From assembly GCA_900545525.1 (NCBI GenBank), contig UQZX01000043.1:1-17160 (forward strand): a stretch of 17,160 bases of DNA. Reading direction: 5' to 3'. The notes under the pieces are model-generated. The model was not told the origin of the DNA and searched no databases. It saw nothing but the letters and a program-made list of their open reading frames with translations. Of this stretch, positions 6,984 through 14,485 are shown one piece after another. Origin of the DNA: an uncultured Prevotella sp. (GTDB lineage: Bacteria > Bacteroidota > Bacteroidia > Bacteroidales > Bacteroidaceae). The position numbers were made by a program, and so were the translations under genes. Every line of letters begins with the position of its first letter. Position 1 is the first letter of the stretch.

Positions 6984-8261
6984 ATGAACCAGCAACAGTT
7001 ATCTGATTTTGAGATAATGGCACCCGTGGGGTCGAGAGAAAGCCTCGCGGCAGCCATACAGGCAGGTGCCGACTCGGTGTATTTCGGCATAGGGCAGCTC
7101 AACATGCGCGCCCACTCGGCAAACACTTTCACAGCCGACGACCTGCGCGAGATAGCGGAGACGTGCCACGCCCACGGCATAAAGACTTATCTTACGGTGA
7201 ACACCATAATATATGGCGAGGACATAGAGACCATGCACGGCATCGTGGACGCTGCACACCAAGCAGGCATATCGGCGGTGATTGCGAGCGACGTGGCGGT
7301 GATGACATACTGCAACAGCATCGGGCAGGAGGTGCATCTGTCAACGCAGCTCAACATATCGAACATCGAGGCTCTGAAATTCTACGCCCGCTTTGCCGAC
7401 GTGGTGGTGCTGGCGCGCGAGCTGAACATGGACCAGGTGGCGGAGATATACCGCGGGATAGTGGAAGAGAACATCTGCGGACCGTCGGGAAAGCTTGTCC
7501 GCATAGAGATGTTCTGCCACGGCGCGCTGTGCATGGCGATAAGCGGAAAATGCTATCTGAGCCTCAACAACACGGGGCGCAGCGCCAACAGGGGCGAGTG
7601 CATGCAGCTGTGCCGCCGCTCGTATACGGTGACGGACACCGACACGGGCGACCAGCTCGAAATAGACAACAAATATATCATGAGCCCGAAGGACCTGAAG
7701 ACAATACGCTTCATAGACCGCATGATGAATGCCGGCGTGCGTGTGTTCAAGATAGAGGGGCGCGCACGCGGACCCGAATATGTCTACAACGTCATCAGGT
7801 GTTACAAGGAGGCTATGGCGAGCGTGCTCGGCGGGACGTTCACCGAGGAGAAGAAAGACGAATGGGACAAGCGGCTTGCCACCGTGTTCAACCGCGGCTT
7901 CTGGGACGGATATTATCAGGGGCAGCGCCTCGGCGAGTGGAACAGCCACTACGGAAGCTGCGCCACGGAGAGGAAAGTGTACGTGGGACGCGGCGTGAAG
8001 TATTTTTCAAAGCTTGGAGTGGCGGAGTTTACCTGCGAGGCTTGCGAGTTTGAACCTGGCGACAGGCTTCTCATCACCGGTCCTACGACGGGCGTAATGT
8101 ATGTCACGCCTGACGAGATACACGGCGACAACGGTGCCGTGGCAAGGGCGGAGAAGGGCACGCGCGTGAGCATAGCCGTCCCGGCAAAGGTGCGTCCGAG
8201 CGACAAGCTGTTCAAACTGGTAAGCACAGGGAACGGCTCTGACAACGAAACGAAACAATAA
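6984..8261 (+). CDS. U32 peptidase-family protein (TrhP/RlhA-like RNA hydroxylation)
   Basis: A 425-residue U32 family protein. Characterised relatives (TrhP/YegQ for tRNA wobble uridine, RlhA for 23S rRNA, UbiU/UbiV) are Fe-S-dependent, prephenate-assisted hydroxylases rather than peptidases. The family signature is complete at E175-S193 (EMFCHGALCMAISGKCYLS), with C183 and C190, and C206 and C210 in RGECMQLC as likely cluster ligands. The N-terminal half (about 9-140) has the TIM-barrel start MAPVGSRESLAAAIQAGADSVYFG. I chose ATG 6984 over an upstream start at 6927, because relatives begin about 10 residues before MAPVGS; ATG 7017 (MAPVGS) is a fallback. It leads a unit with sufE (12-base gap). 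Which RNA it modifies is undetermined; a tRNA role (TrhP-like) is likeliest. Confidence 0.88.
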   Translation: MNQQQLSDFEIMAPVGSRESLAAAIQAGADSVYFGIGQLNMRAHSANTFTADDLREIAETCHAHGIKTYLTVNTIIYGEDIETMHGIVDAAHQAGISAVIASDVAVMTYCNSIGQEVHLSTQLNISNIEALKFYARFADVVVLARELNMDQVAEIYRGIVEENICGPSGKLVRIEMFCHGALCMAISGKCYLSLNNTGRSANRGECMQLCRRSYTVTDTDTGDQLEIDNKYIMSPKDLKTIRFIDRMMNAGVRVFKIEGRARGPEYVYNVIRCYKEAMASVLGGTFTEEKKDEWDKRLATVFNRGFWDGYYQGQRLGEWNSHYGSCATERKVYVGRGVKYFSKLGVAEFTCEACEFEPGDRLLITGPTTGVMYVTPDEIHGDNGAVARAEKGTRVSIAVPAKVRPSDKLFKLVSTGNGSDNETKQ

Positions 8262-8273
8262 AAAATAAGGACA

Positions 8274-8714
8274 ATGACAATAAACGAACTTCAGGATGAG
8301 GTGATAGAGGAGTTTTCCGACTTCTCCGACTGGATGGACAAATACCAGTATCTCATCGACTTGGGAAACGAACAGCAGGCTCTCGGCGACAAATACAAGA
8401 CGGAGAGCAACCTCATAGACGGCTGCCAGAGCCGCGTGTGGCTGCAGGCTGACTTTACGGACGGCAAGGTTGAACTGACGGCGGAGAGCGACGCACTGAT
8501 AGTGAAGGGAATCATAGCACTGCTGATAAGGGTCCTGAGCGGGCACACTCCTGACGAGATACTCGCTGCCGACCTGTATTTCATAGACCGCATAGGACTG
8601 AAAGAGCACCTCAGCCCCACGCGCAGCAACGGACTGCTTGCCATGATCAAGCAGATAAGGCTTTACGCCCTGGCATTCAAGACAAAAGAAGAGAAACCAC
8701 AACAGCATGATTAA
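8274..8714 (+). CDS. sufE: SufE family sulfur-acceptor protein
   Basis: A 146-residue SufE/CsdE-type protein that accepts persulfide sulfur from a SufS/CsdA cysteine desulfurase for Fe-S cluster assembly. The acceptor Cys is C51 in LIDGCQSRVWL, the family hallmark, followed by the conserved GCQS-x-VW strand and a C-terminal helical region. It lies 12 bases downstream of the U32 gene, whose product probably carries an Fe-S cluster. No sufB, C, D or S gene is present in the window, so this copy sits away from the main suf cluster. Start is the first ATG, a good length match. Confidence 0.9.
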   Translation: MTINELQDEVIEEFSDFSDWMDKYQYLIDLGNEQQALGDKYKTESNLIDGCQSRVWLQADFTDGKVELTAESDALIVKGIIALLIRVLSGHTPDEILAADLYFIDRIGLKEHLSPTRSNGLLAMIKQIRLYALAFKTKEEKPQQHD

Positions 8715-8755
8715 TAATCTTTAATTACCGCAACAGCATAATCATGTAATTGGCA

Positions 8756-8821
8756 ATTCGTAAATCCAAACTCCAAATTCGTAATTATAATTCTTCATTC
8801 TCTATTCTTCATTCTTCATTT
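8756..8821. repeat. heptamer array (TCCAAAT / CTTCATT types)
   Basis: Seven-base units TCCAAAC, TCCAAAT, TCGTAAT, TATAATT, CTTCATT, CTCTATT, CTTCATT and CTTCATT run up to the start codon of the methyltransferase. They are translated only if the upstream in-frame start at 8750 is taken, which is why that start is rejected. Confidence 0.65.
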
Positions 8822-8824
8822 AAT

Positions 8825-9364
8825 ATGCGTAAGCTTAAGACCATAGAAATGCACCGTATGACGGTTGACGAGTTCCGCAATGCCGAGAAACTGCCGCTTA
8901 CGGTTGTCCTCGACGATGTCCGCTCGCTGCACAACGTGGGCAGCGTGTTCCGCTCATGCGACGCATTCAGGATAGAGGCGGTGTATCTCTGCGGCATAAC
9001 GGCGACGCCGCCGAACGCCGAAATACACAAGACGGCACTCGGAGCGGAAGACAGCGTGGCGTGGAGATATTTCAAGACTGCGGCAGAAGCCGTGGCGGAA
9101 CTGCACGGGACAGGGCACAAGGTGTTCGCCGTGGAACAGTGTGAAGGCAGCACCAGACTGCACGAAATGGATGTCGACAGCAGCGGAAGATATGCCGTGA
9201 TACTGGGAAACGAGGTCAAGGGCGTTCATCAGGAAGTGGTGGACATGAGCGACGGATGCCTCGAAATACCGCAGTTCGGCACCAAGCACTCGCTCAACGT
9301 CTCCGTTACGGCGGGCATGGTAGTATGGGAGTTTGCCCGGCGGCTGCTCCTCGACGCGCGCTGA
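8825..9364 (+). CDS. SpoU/TrmH family RNA 2'-O-methyltransferase
   Basis: A 179-residue SPOUT methyltransferase that transfers methyl from S-adenosylmethionine to a ribose 2'-OH in tRNA or rRNA. Motif 1 has N37-VGS-VFR43, motif 2 is ILGNEVKGV (126-134), and motif 3 is IPQFGTKHSLNVSVTAGM (148-165), which forms the trefoil knot. The protein is short and lacks the N-terminal substrate-binding domain found in RlmB and the C-terminal extension of TrmH, so the target RNA is uncertain. The ATG at 8825 was chosen because the 25 residues added by the next upstream start are translated AT-rich heptamer repeats. It follows sufE by 110 bases and may share its transcript. Confidence 0.88.
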   Translation: MRKLKTIEMHRMTVDEFRNAEKLPLTVVLDDVRSLHNVGSVFRSCDAFRIEAVYLCGITATPPNAEIHKTALGAEDSVAWRYFKTAAEAVAELHGTGHKVFAVEQCEGSTRLHEMDVDSSGRYAVILGNEVKGVHQEVVDMSDGCLEIPQFGTKHSLNVSVTAGMVVWEFARRLLLDAR

Positions 9365-9456
9365 AGACACCCGCAGCGTGCCTGAAGGCAAGCGGAAGGC
9401 AAATGGCAAGATGAGTTTTTATAATCATTTTATGGCTTTTTTCATAAAATAATGAG

Positions 9457-9464
9457 TATCTTTG
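9457..9464 (+). promoter_or_regulatory. -7 box of the CoA-transferase gene
   Basis: TATCTTTG matches TAnnTTTG exactly. The start codon lies 48 bases downstream, leaving an AT-rich leader. No clear TTTG -33 box is visible. Confidence 0.65.
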
Positions 9465-9512
9465 CCACCGTTTTAAGTTTAAAACATAAAGAATAACAAC
9501 ATTTACATATTT

Positions 9513-11021
9513 ATGGCTTATACACGTATGACGGCTGCCGAGGCTGCAGCCTTGATTAAAAACGGAGAGAACATAGGTCTTAGCGGCTTCACGCCGGCAG
9601 GTACGGCAAAAGCCGTGACAAAGGAACTGGCAAAGATTGCCGTTGCCGAACACGAGGCGGGACGTGAATTCAAGGTTGGTATCTTCACCGGAGCGTCGAC
9701 AGGTCAGAGCACCGACGGCGACCTGGCAAACGCACAGGCAATAAAGTATCGTGCGCCATATACCACCAATCCCGACTTCCGCAAGCACGTCAACATGGGT
9801 GAGATAGCATACAACGACCTGCATCTGAGCCACATGGCACAGGAGCTTCGCTATGGTTTCATGGGCGAAGTGGACTGGGCTATACTCGAAGTGTGCGACA
9901 TCGAGGAAGGCGCAGACACCTGCAAGGCTTATCTAACGGCAGCAGGCGGCATAAGCCCCACCGTGGCACGCCTTGCAAAACACGTCATACTGGAGCTGAA
10001 CTCATTCCACAGTCCGGCGGCAAAATACCTGCATGACGTTTACGAACCGCTCGACCCGCCCTGCCGCATGCCTATTCCAATAACAAAAGTAAGCGACCGC
10101 ATCGGCAAGCCTTATGTCGAGATAGATGCCAAGAAGATTGTAGGCGTGGTTGAATGCAACATCCCCGACGAGGCAAGAGCCTTCAAGGACTCCGACCCTG
10201 TGACAGACATGATAGGGCACAACGTTGCCGAATTCCTCGTTGCCGACATGCGCCGGGGTATCATTCCAAGCTCTTTCCTGCCTCTGCAAAGCGGCGTGGG
10301 AAGCACGGCAAACGCCATATTGGGCGCTCTCGGACACGACAAGAACGTGCCAGACTTCAACGTATATACCGAAGTTTTGCAAGACAGCGTTGTCGGCATG
10401 ATGCTTGAGGGACGCGTGAAGGATGCTTCCTCATGCTCACTGACCGTCTCCAACGAGTGTCTGAAGCAGATTTACGACAACATGGACTACTTTAAGGACC
10501 ACCTGACACTGCGCCAAAGCGAGATATCAAACTCTCCGGAAGTAATCCGCCGGCTTGGTGTGATAGCCATAAACACGGCTATCGAGGTTGACATATACGG
10601 CAACGCGAACTCCACGCACATAAGCGGAACGAAGATGATGAACGGCATCGGCGGCAGCGGCGACTTCGAACGCAACGCCTATATCAGCATCTTCACATGC
10701 CCGTCGGTGGCGAAAGGGGGTCTCATAAGCTCCATCGTGCCTATGGTAAGCCATCACGACCACTCCGAACATGACGTAAACATCATCGCCACAGAGCAGG
10801 GAGTTGCCGACCTAAGAGGAAAGAGTCCGGAGGAAAGGGCACGCGAGATAATCGAGAAATGTGCTCATCCTGACTACAAGCAGCTGCTTTGGGACTACCT
10901 GAAGATAACAAAGTCGGGGCACACACGCCACTATCTGCCTGCTGCCTTTGCAATGCACGACACGCTGATGCGCAAGGGTGACATGCACCTTACAGACTTT
11001 GCAGAGTATATAAAGGATTAA
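9513..11021 (+). CDS. acetyl-CoA hydrolase/transferase family CoA-transferase (Cat1/succinyl-CoA:acetate type)
   Basis: A 502-residue class I CoA-transferase of the Cat1/AarC/ACH1 family. Such enzymes move CoA between acyl groups (succinyl, acetyl, propionyl) through a glutamyl-CoA thioester. The catalytic glutamate is E287 in FNVYTEVLQDSVVGM. The glycine-rich CoA/oxyanion loop is GVGSTANAILGALG starting at 261. The start SGFTPAGTAKAV (24-35) and the C-terminal EQGVADLRGKSPEERA are also typical. In succinate/propionate-forming Bacteroidales such enzymes conserve acyl-CoA energy at the end of fermentation; substrate choice here is inferred. It is a single-gene unit with its own promoter. It ends facing the sugar operon, with a shared hairpin terminator at 11099-11151. 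Confidence 0.9.
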   Translation: MAYTRMTAAEAAALIKNGENIGLSGFTPAGTAKAVTKELAKIAVAEHEAGREFKVGIFTGASTGQSTDGDLANAQAIKYRAPYTTNPDFRKHVNMGEIAYNDLHLSHMAQELRYGFMGEVDWAILEVCDIEEGADTCKAYLTAAGGISPTVARLAKHVILELNSFHSPAAKYLHDVYEPLDPPCRMPIPITKVSDRIGKPYVEIDAKKIVGVVECNIPDEARAFKDSDPVTDMIGHNVAEFLVADMRRGIIPSSFLPLQSGVGSTANAILGALGHDKNVPDFNVYTEVLQDSVVGMMLEGRVKDASSCSLTVSNECLKQIYDNMDYFKDHLTLRQSEISNSPEVIRRLGVIAINTAIEVDIYGNANSTHISGTKMMNGIGGSGDFERNAYISIFTCPSVAKGGLISSIVPMVSHHDHSEHDVNIIATEQGVADLRGKSPEERAREIIEKCAHPDYKQLLWDYLKITKSGHTRHYLPAAFAMHDTLMRKGDMHLTDFAEYIKD

Positions 11022-11098
11022 TCTGCCGTAAGCCCGGCAACATGCAGCGGGGCGACAGCAACTGAACAGAATGGTATAAAACACTATATCGAAGCGTA

Positions 11099-11151
11099 AA
11101 TAAGAGAAAAATGCCGGTCGGGAGCAGTCCCGCCGGCATTTTTCTCTTATT
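11099..11151. terminator. bidirectional intrinsic terminator between convergent genes
   Basis: Two perfect stems are stacked with one bulged T (11118): an outer 19-base stem (11099-11117 with 11133-11151) and an inner 5-base stem (11119-11123 with 11128-11132) around a GCAG loop. The outer stem contains GAAAAATGCCGG / CCGGCATTTTTC, giving T-rich tracts in both directions. It lies 77 bases after the CoA-transferase stop and about 70 bases after the isomerase stop on the other strand. Confidence 0.88.
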
Positions 11152-11160
11152 CTTTTAATT

Positions 11161-11203
11161 AATTGGACTAATTGGTCTAATAAGTCTAATTAGTCCAATG
11201 GCT
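11161..11203. repeat. 9-base-period array (NNNCTAATT type)
   Basis: Units GGACTAATT, GGTCTAATA, AGTCTAATT and AGTCCAAT lie just past the isomerase stop. The outer units pair as a hairpin of about 14 bases with one mismatch (ATTGGACTAATTGG with CTAATTAGTCCAAT). Same period as the arrays at 5741-5787 and 12701-12743. Confidence 0.65.
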
Positions 11204-11219
11204 GTCTTCCTGTCAACCG

Positions 11220-12650
11220 TCACGCCTCGTGAAGATAGAGGTTCCAGCCCAGATAGGTCTCTATTGCCTCATTAAGGACATCGGCAACGTCGGCACGCAC
11301 AAGCGCAACATGATGCTCGAAACCGTTCTTGCAGATATACTTCATGAGCTTCTGAAGCTCAGGAACCTGCGTAACGACGATACATCCGTCCATTCCGTAC
11401 GGGTCGTCGGTAATCTTTCCCTCGCCGAGATAAGCCTTTATGCAGCCCTTGGTGTCGTCGGTGGAGATACGGAAATAAGTAAAGTCACCGGCACTGACCT
11501 TCGCATAGACTGCTCCAAACGTGTTAATCTTGCCCAATGTGCGGCCAAGCACGCCCAGCGGACCGAGCTTAAGGTCGTTGTTGCCCACAAACGAGCGCGG
11601 GAAGTTGCCGCAGTGAGTGCATACACACTTGTTCCTGTCCTCGGCAAAGTTGTTGTTCCAGTCGGCAAGAGCAGCCGGTTCGCCCGATGCAAGGGTAAGC
11701 GCAAGCATCGACACGGCACCCGCGATGTCGGTCTCGCAGGCAGCCGGAATACCCTTGTCGCTAAGCATGCTCATCGTGACACATGCCGCACAGCCGTAGT
11801 TCTGCTCAAGAGAGTCCCAGCACTGTATTGCCACCGCGTCAACCTGATTTGCCTCCACCCAACGCTCTACGGCAAGTCCGAACTTTGCCTGAAGCATGAG
11901 TTTCTCCTTATATGACTCCGGAACGGAAGCGTAGTTGCATACTTTCTCCATCTGTGCAATAAGTTCCGGATCGTTGTCGGCAATGGCATTTGCCGCAAAG
12001 ATAACCTCGCTGAGGTCTGCCGGAACAACCGTTATGCCCGAAGCCTGCAACAGTTTCTCGCTGGCACGGCATGTGTTGAAGCCCAACGGACGTGTACCGA
12101 TCTGTCCGATGCGCGCATGTTTCAGCCCGTTGACAACGCGGCACACGGCTGCGAACTTGTCGATATCCTTTGCAAGGAGGTCCGAATAGATTGAATATGT
12201 ATGCAGTGTGGTGTCAGTAAACGGTATTCCGTACTGATACAGGTTGTTGCACACCGATATCTTGCCGCAGAACGCATCGCGGCGGCTGTCCAAATCGACC
12301 TTGTCATTCTCGTCGTCGCAAGCCTGAACCATTACCGGCACGTTGAGGTCGGCAACGCTTATGGCATTGATTATGCCAATTTCAAAACCGAAGTTGGGCA
12401 GCGATACGATGATGCCGTCTATGCGGTCGCGGTTCTGGCGGAACAGTTCCGCACACTTCAGTCCGTCCTCACGCGTCTCTATACTGCTGCTGCCCGTAGG
12501 CGTAGCGTCTTCGGGAAGGATTACATAGTCGTATCCTCCGGCTTCCAAAGTCTTCAGAAGCTGTGCCCGCACGTCGCGTGCCAGTTCCGAGTTGAAGTAA
12601 GCTCTCGTGCCGATGATGACACCGAAGCATTGCTTTTTCTTGTTTTTCAT
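11220..12650 (-). CDS. L-fucose/L-arabinose isomerase family protein (candidate D-apiose isomerase)
   Basis: A 476-residue aldose-ketose isomerase of the FucI/AraA-like fold (COG2407 type), cytosolic. A Mn-binding site is suggested by E306 and D308 in CETDIAGAVSMLAL, comparable to the TENDALNGVAML segment of FucI. His residues in CVCTHCGNF (H346) and GFEHHVAL (H446/H447) are further candidates. Protein length is well below E. coli FucI (591), so it is not classical FucI. It is the last gene of the minus-strand set with a GlpK-like kinase (98-base gap) and a split transketolase. That set matches the D-apiose transketolase pathway, in which an isomerase of this kind makes apulose. Family assignment is firm; the substrate is an inference, and other pentoses or deoxy sugars remain possible. 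Confidence 0.82.
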   Translation of the reverse strand: MKNKKKQCFGVIIGTRAYFNSELARDVRAQLLKTLEAGGYDYVILPEDATPTGSSSIETREDGLKCAELFRQNRDRIDGIIVSLPNFGFEIGIINAISVADLNVPVMVQACDDENDKVDLDSRRDAFCGKISVCNNLYQYGIPFTDTTLHTYSIYSDLLAKDIDKFAAVCRVVNGLKHARIGQIGTRPLGFNTCRASEKLLQASGITVVPADLSEVIFAANAIADNDPELIAQMEKVCNYASVPESYKEKLMLQAKFGLAVERWVEANQVDAVAIQCWDSLEQNYGCAACVTMSMLSDKGIPAACETDIAGAVSMLALTLASGEPAALADWNNNFAEDRNKCVCTHCGNFPRSFVGNNDLKLGPLGVLGRTLGKINTFGAVYAKVSAGDFTYFRISTDDTKGCIKAYLGEGKITDDPYGMDGCIVVTQVPELQKLMKYICKNGFEHHVALVRADVADVLNEAIETYLGWNLYLHEA

Positions 12651-12700
12651 AATGTATGATGTTGTTTTGTTGTTTGTTTATTGCTGCTTGTTTTGATGGG

Positions 12701-12743
12701 GATAATAGGGCTTATAGGTCATATAAGGCTTATAAGCCCTATC
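12701..12743. repeat. 9-base-period array and hairpin between kinase and isomerase
   Basis: Units GGGCTTATA, GGTCATATA, AGGCTTATA and AGCCCTAT. A perfect 12-base inverted repeat ATAGGGCTTATA (12705-12716) / TATAAGCCCTAT (12731-12742) could form a hairpin inside the operon transcript, about 55 bases before the isomerase start. Without a T-run it is not a clear terminator. Confidence 0.68.
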
Positions 12744-12748
12744 AATAT

Positions 12749-14227
12749 TTACTTGACGAGCTGCCCCACAGCCCTGCGCCATCCGGCAACAAGTTTCTCC
12801 ATGTGCTCCCCGTTGTCCTGCGCTTCAAGGCGCCACTTGCCCTTGCGCAGGCGAGCCACCTCGTCGAACGAAGCCCACACCTTGCGCGAAAGACCGTTCA
12901 TTATGACGGCTCCGAGTGCCGAAGCCTCCTCGATGTCCGAACAGTTTACGGGAACGCGCAGGCAGTCTGCCTGAAACTGCATGAGCAGCCTGTTCTTTGT
13001 AGGTCCTCCGTCCACACGTATCTCCTTCAGCGTAACGCCCGCCTTTACGGTCATAGCCTTCACAAGGTCGTTCACCTGATAGGCTATCGACTCGAGTGCA
13101 GCCCTCAGGAAGTGGGCACGCGTCGTGCCGAGGGTAAGTCCGAAGACAGCTCCCTTCACCTCATCGTTCCACCACGGCGCGCCAAGCCCTGCAAATGCGG
13201 GAACGAGATACACGCCGCCGCTGTCGGGAACCGATGCAGCCTCAGCCTCAACATCTGCCGGCGAGCCAATCATCTTGAGCTGTTCCTGAAGCCATTTGAG
13301 CGTTGCGCCCGTGCAATGGATGTTTCCTTCAAAGGCATAGAACACCTTTCCGCACGCTGCAAAACCGATGGACGTAACCAGCCCGTCGGGTGCCGGTGCC
13401 GCCGTCTCGCCTATGTTTACCATCACGGACGAGCCTGTGCCATACGTAGCCTTGCCGAGTCCTGCCTCGAAACACATCTGTCCGGTCAGCGCACCGTGCG
13501 AGTCGCCTATCACGCCGGCAATCTTTATCGGCTCTTCAAACAATCCCCCGAGCGTTGTCTCGCCGAACACGCCGTCGCAAGGCAGCAGTTCGGGCAACAT
13601 GGTACGCGGTATTGTGAATATGTCCAGCAGCTCGTCGTCCCACTGCATGGTGTGTATGTTCATGAGCATGGTGCGCGACGCGTTGGTATAGTCAGTCACA
13701 TGACTGCGCCCTCCGGTGAGCTTCCATACCAGCCACGAGTCTATCGTGCCCATAAGCAGCTCTCCCTGTTCTGCCCTGCCGCGTGCCCCCTCAACGTTGT
13801 CGAGTATCCACTTGGCACCGCTTGCAGCGAAATAGGGGTCTATGAGCAGTCCGCTTTTCTCCTGCACCACCTTGCCGTAGCCATCGGCTTTCAGCCTGTT
13901 GCATATCTCCGCACCACGCACGCACTGCCACACCACGGCGTTGCACACGGGCTTGCCCGTTGTCTTGTCCCACACAACCACCGTCTCGCGCTGGTTTGTT
14001 ATCGCAAGCGAGTATGTGTTTTCCGACAGGTTTTCGCCTTTCAGCAGCTCTGCCGTTGCTTTAAGGACATTACCGTAAATCTCCTCCGGGTCGTGTTCCA
14101 CCCACCCGGGCTTGGGATAATACTGCCTGTGAGCCACGTTTACGCGCCTCAGCATCTCACACTTGTCCGTGAAAAGCATTGCCTTCGTTGCCGACGTGCT
14201 TTGGTCTATTGCTATTATATAGTTCAT
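12749..14227 (-). CDS. FGGY kinase, GlpK-like with altered substrate site (candidate apulose kinase)
   Basis: A 492-residue FGGY carbohydrate kinase that aligns to E. coli GlpK along its whole length (YPKPGWVEHDP, TNQRET, DPYF, HVTDYTNASRTML, NIHT, GLGAPWW, ALESIAYQ, RVDGGPTKN). Glycerol-site residues R80, E81, W100, Y132 and D242 match E. coli R83, E84, W103, Y135 and D245. However, the positions of Q246 and F270 are S243 (GDSHGAL) and S267 (GTGSSVM), removing two side chains that contact glycerol. The nucleotide loop also starts DQSTSATKA instead of DQGTTSSRA. These changes, and its place between a split transketolase and a sugar isomerase, suggest a bulkier glycerol-like substrate such as apulose, whose C3 end is a substituted glycerol. 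Glycerol kinase remains the default database label. Confidence 0.85.
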   Translation of the reverse strand: MNYIIAIDQSTSATKAMLFTDKCEMLRRVNVAHRQYYPKPGWVEHDPEEIYGNVLKATAELLKGENLSENTYSLAITNQRETVVVWDKTTGKPVCNAVVWQCVRGAEICNRLKADGYGKVVQEKSGLLIDPYFAASGAKWILDNVEGARGRAEQGELLMGTIDSWLVWKLTGGRSHVTDYTNASRTMLMNIHTMQWDDELLDIFTIPRTMLPELLPCDGVFGETTLGGLFEEPIKIAGVIGDSHGALTGQMCFEAGLGKATYGTGSSVMVNIGETAAPAPDGLVTSIGFAACGKVFYAFEGNIHCTGATLKWLQEQLKMIGSPADVEAEAASVPDSGGVYLVPAFAGLGAPWWNDEVKGAVFGLTLGTTRAHFLRAALESIAYQVNDLVKAMTVKAGVTLKEIRVDGGPTKNRLLMQFQADCLRVPVNCSDIEEASALGAVIMNGLSRKVWASFDEVARLRKGKWRLEAQDNGEHMEKLVAGWRRAVGQLVK

Positions 14228-14246
14228 GGTATTGCTTTTTTATTAT

Positions 14247-14485
14247 GGAGTAAGGAGAAAAGGAGTAAGGAGTAAGGAGGAGAGGAGTAAGGAGATGTGG
14301 AGTAAGGAGTAAGTAGGATAGCTGTAAACTACAAGGAGTATCCTACTTACTCCTTATTACTTTTCTCCTTACTACTCTCCTACTTACTCCTTACTACTCC
14401 AATACTTACTCATTACTACTTACTCCTTTTCTCCACATCTCCTTACTACTTACTCCTTCTCTCCTTACTCCTCATCTCCTTACTT
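14247..14485. repeat. GGAGTAA heptamer array with large inverted repeat
   Basis: The 252-base gap between the transketolase C half and the kinase is almost wholly GGAGTAA-type heptamers: purine-rich on the left (14247-14318), pyrimidine-rich on the right (14339-14485). The junction is a perfect 18-base inverted repeat (14303-14320 with 14339-14356) around an 18-base loop. Further right, CTCCACATCTCCTTACT pairs with AGTAAGGAGATGTGGAG of the left arm. No gene or promoter is visible here. Confidence 0.8.

Noticed and set aside
9513..11021. CoA-transferase as part of the sugar operon
   Set aside because: Opposite strand, own promoter, and a bidirectional terminator separates the two units.
12656..14275. 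539-residue plus-strand ORF opposite the kinase gene
   Set aside because: It is antisense to a clearly conserved FGGY kinase; no family motifs of its own and a His/Arg/Cys-rich shadow composition.
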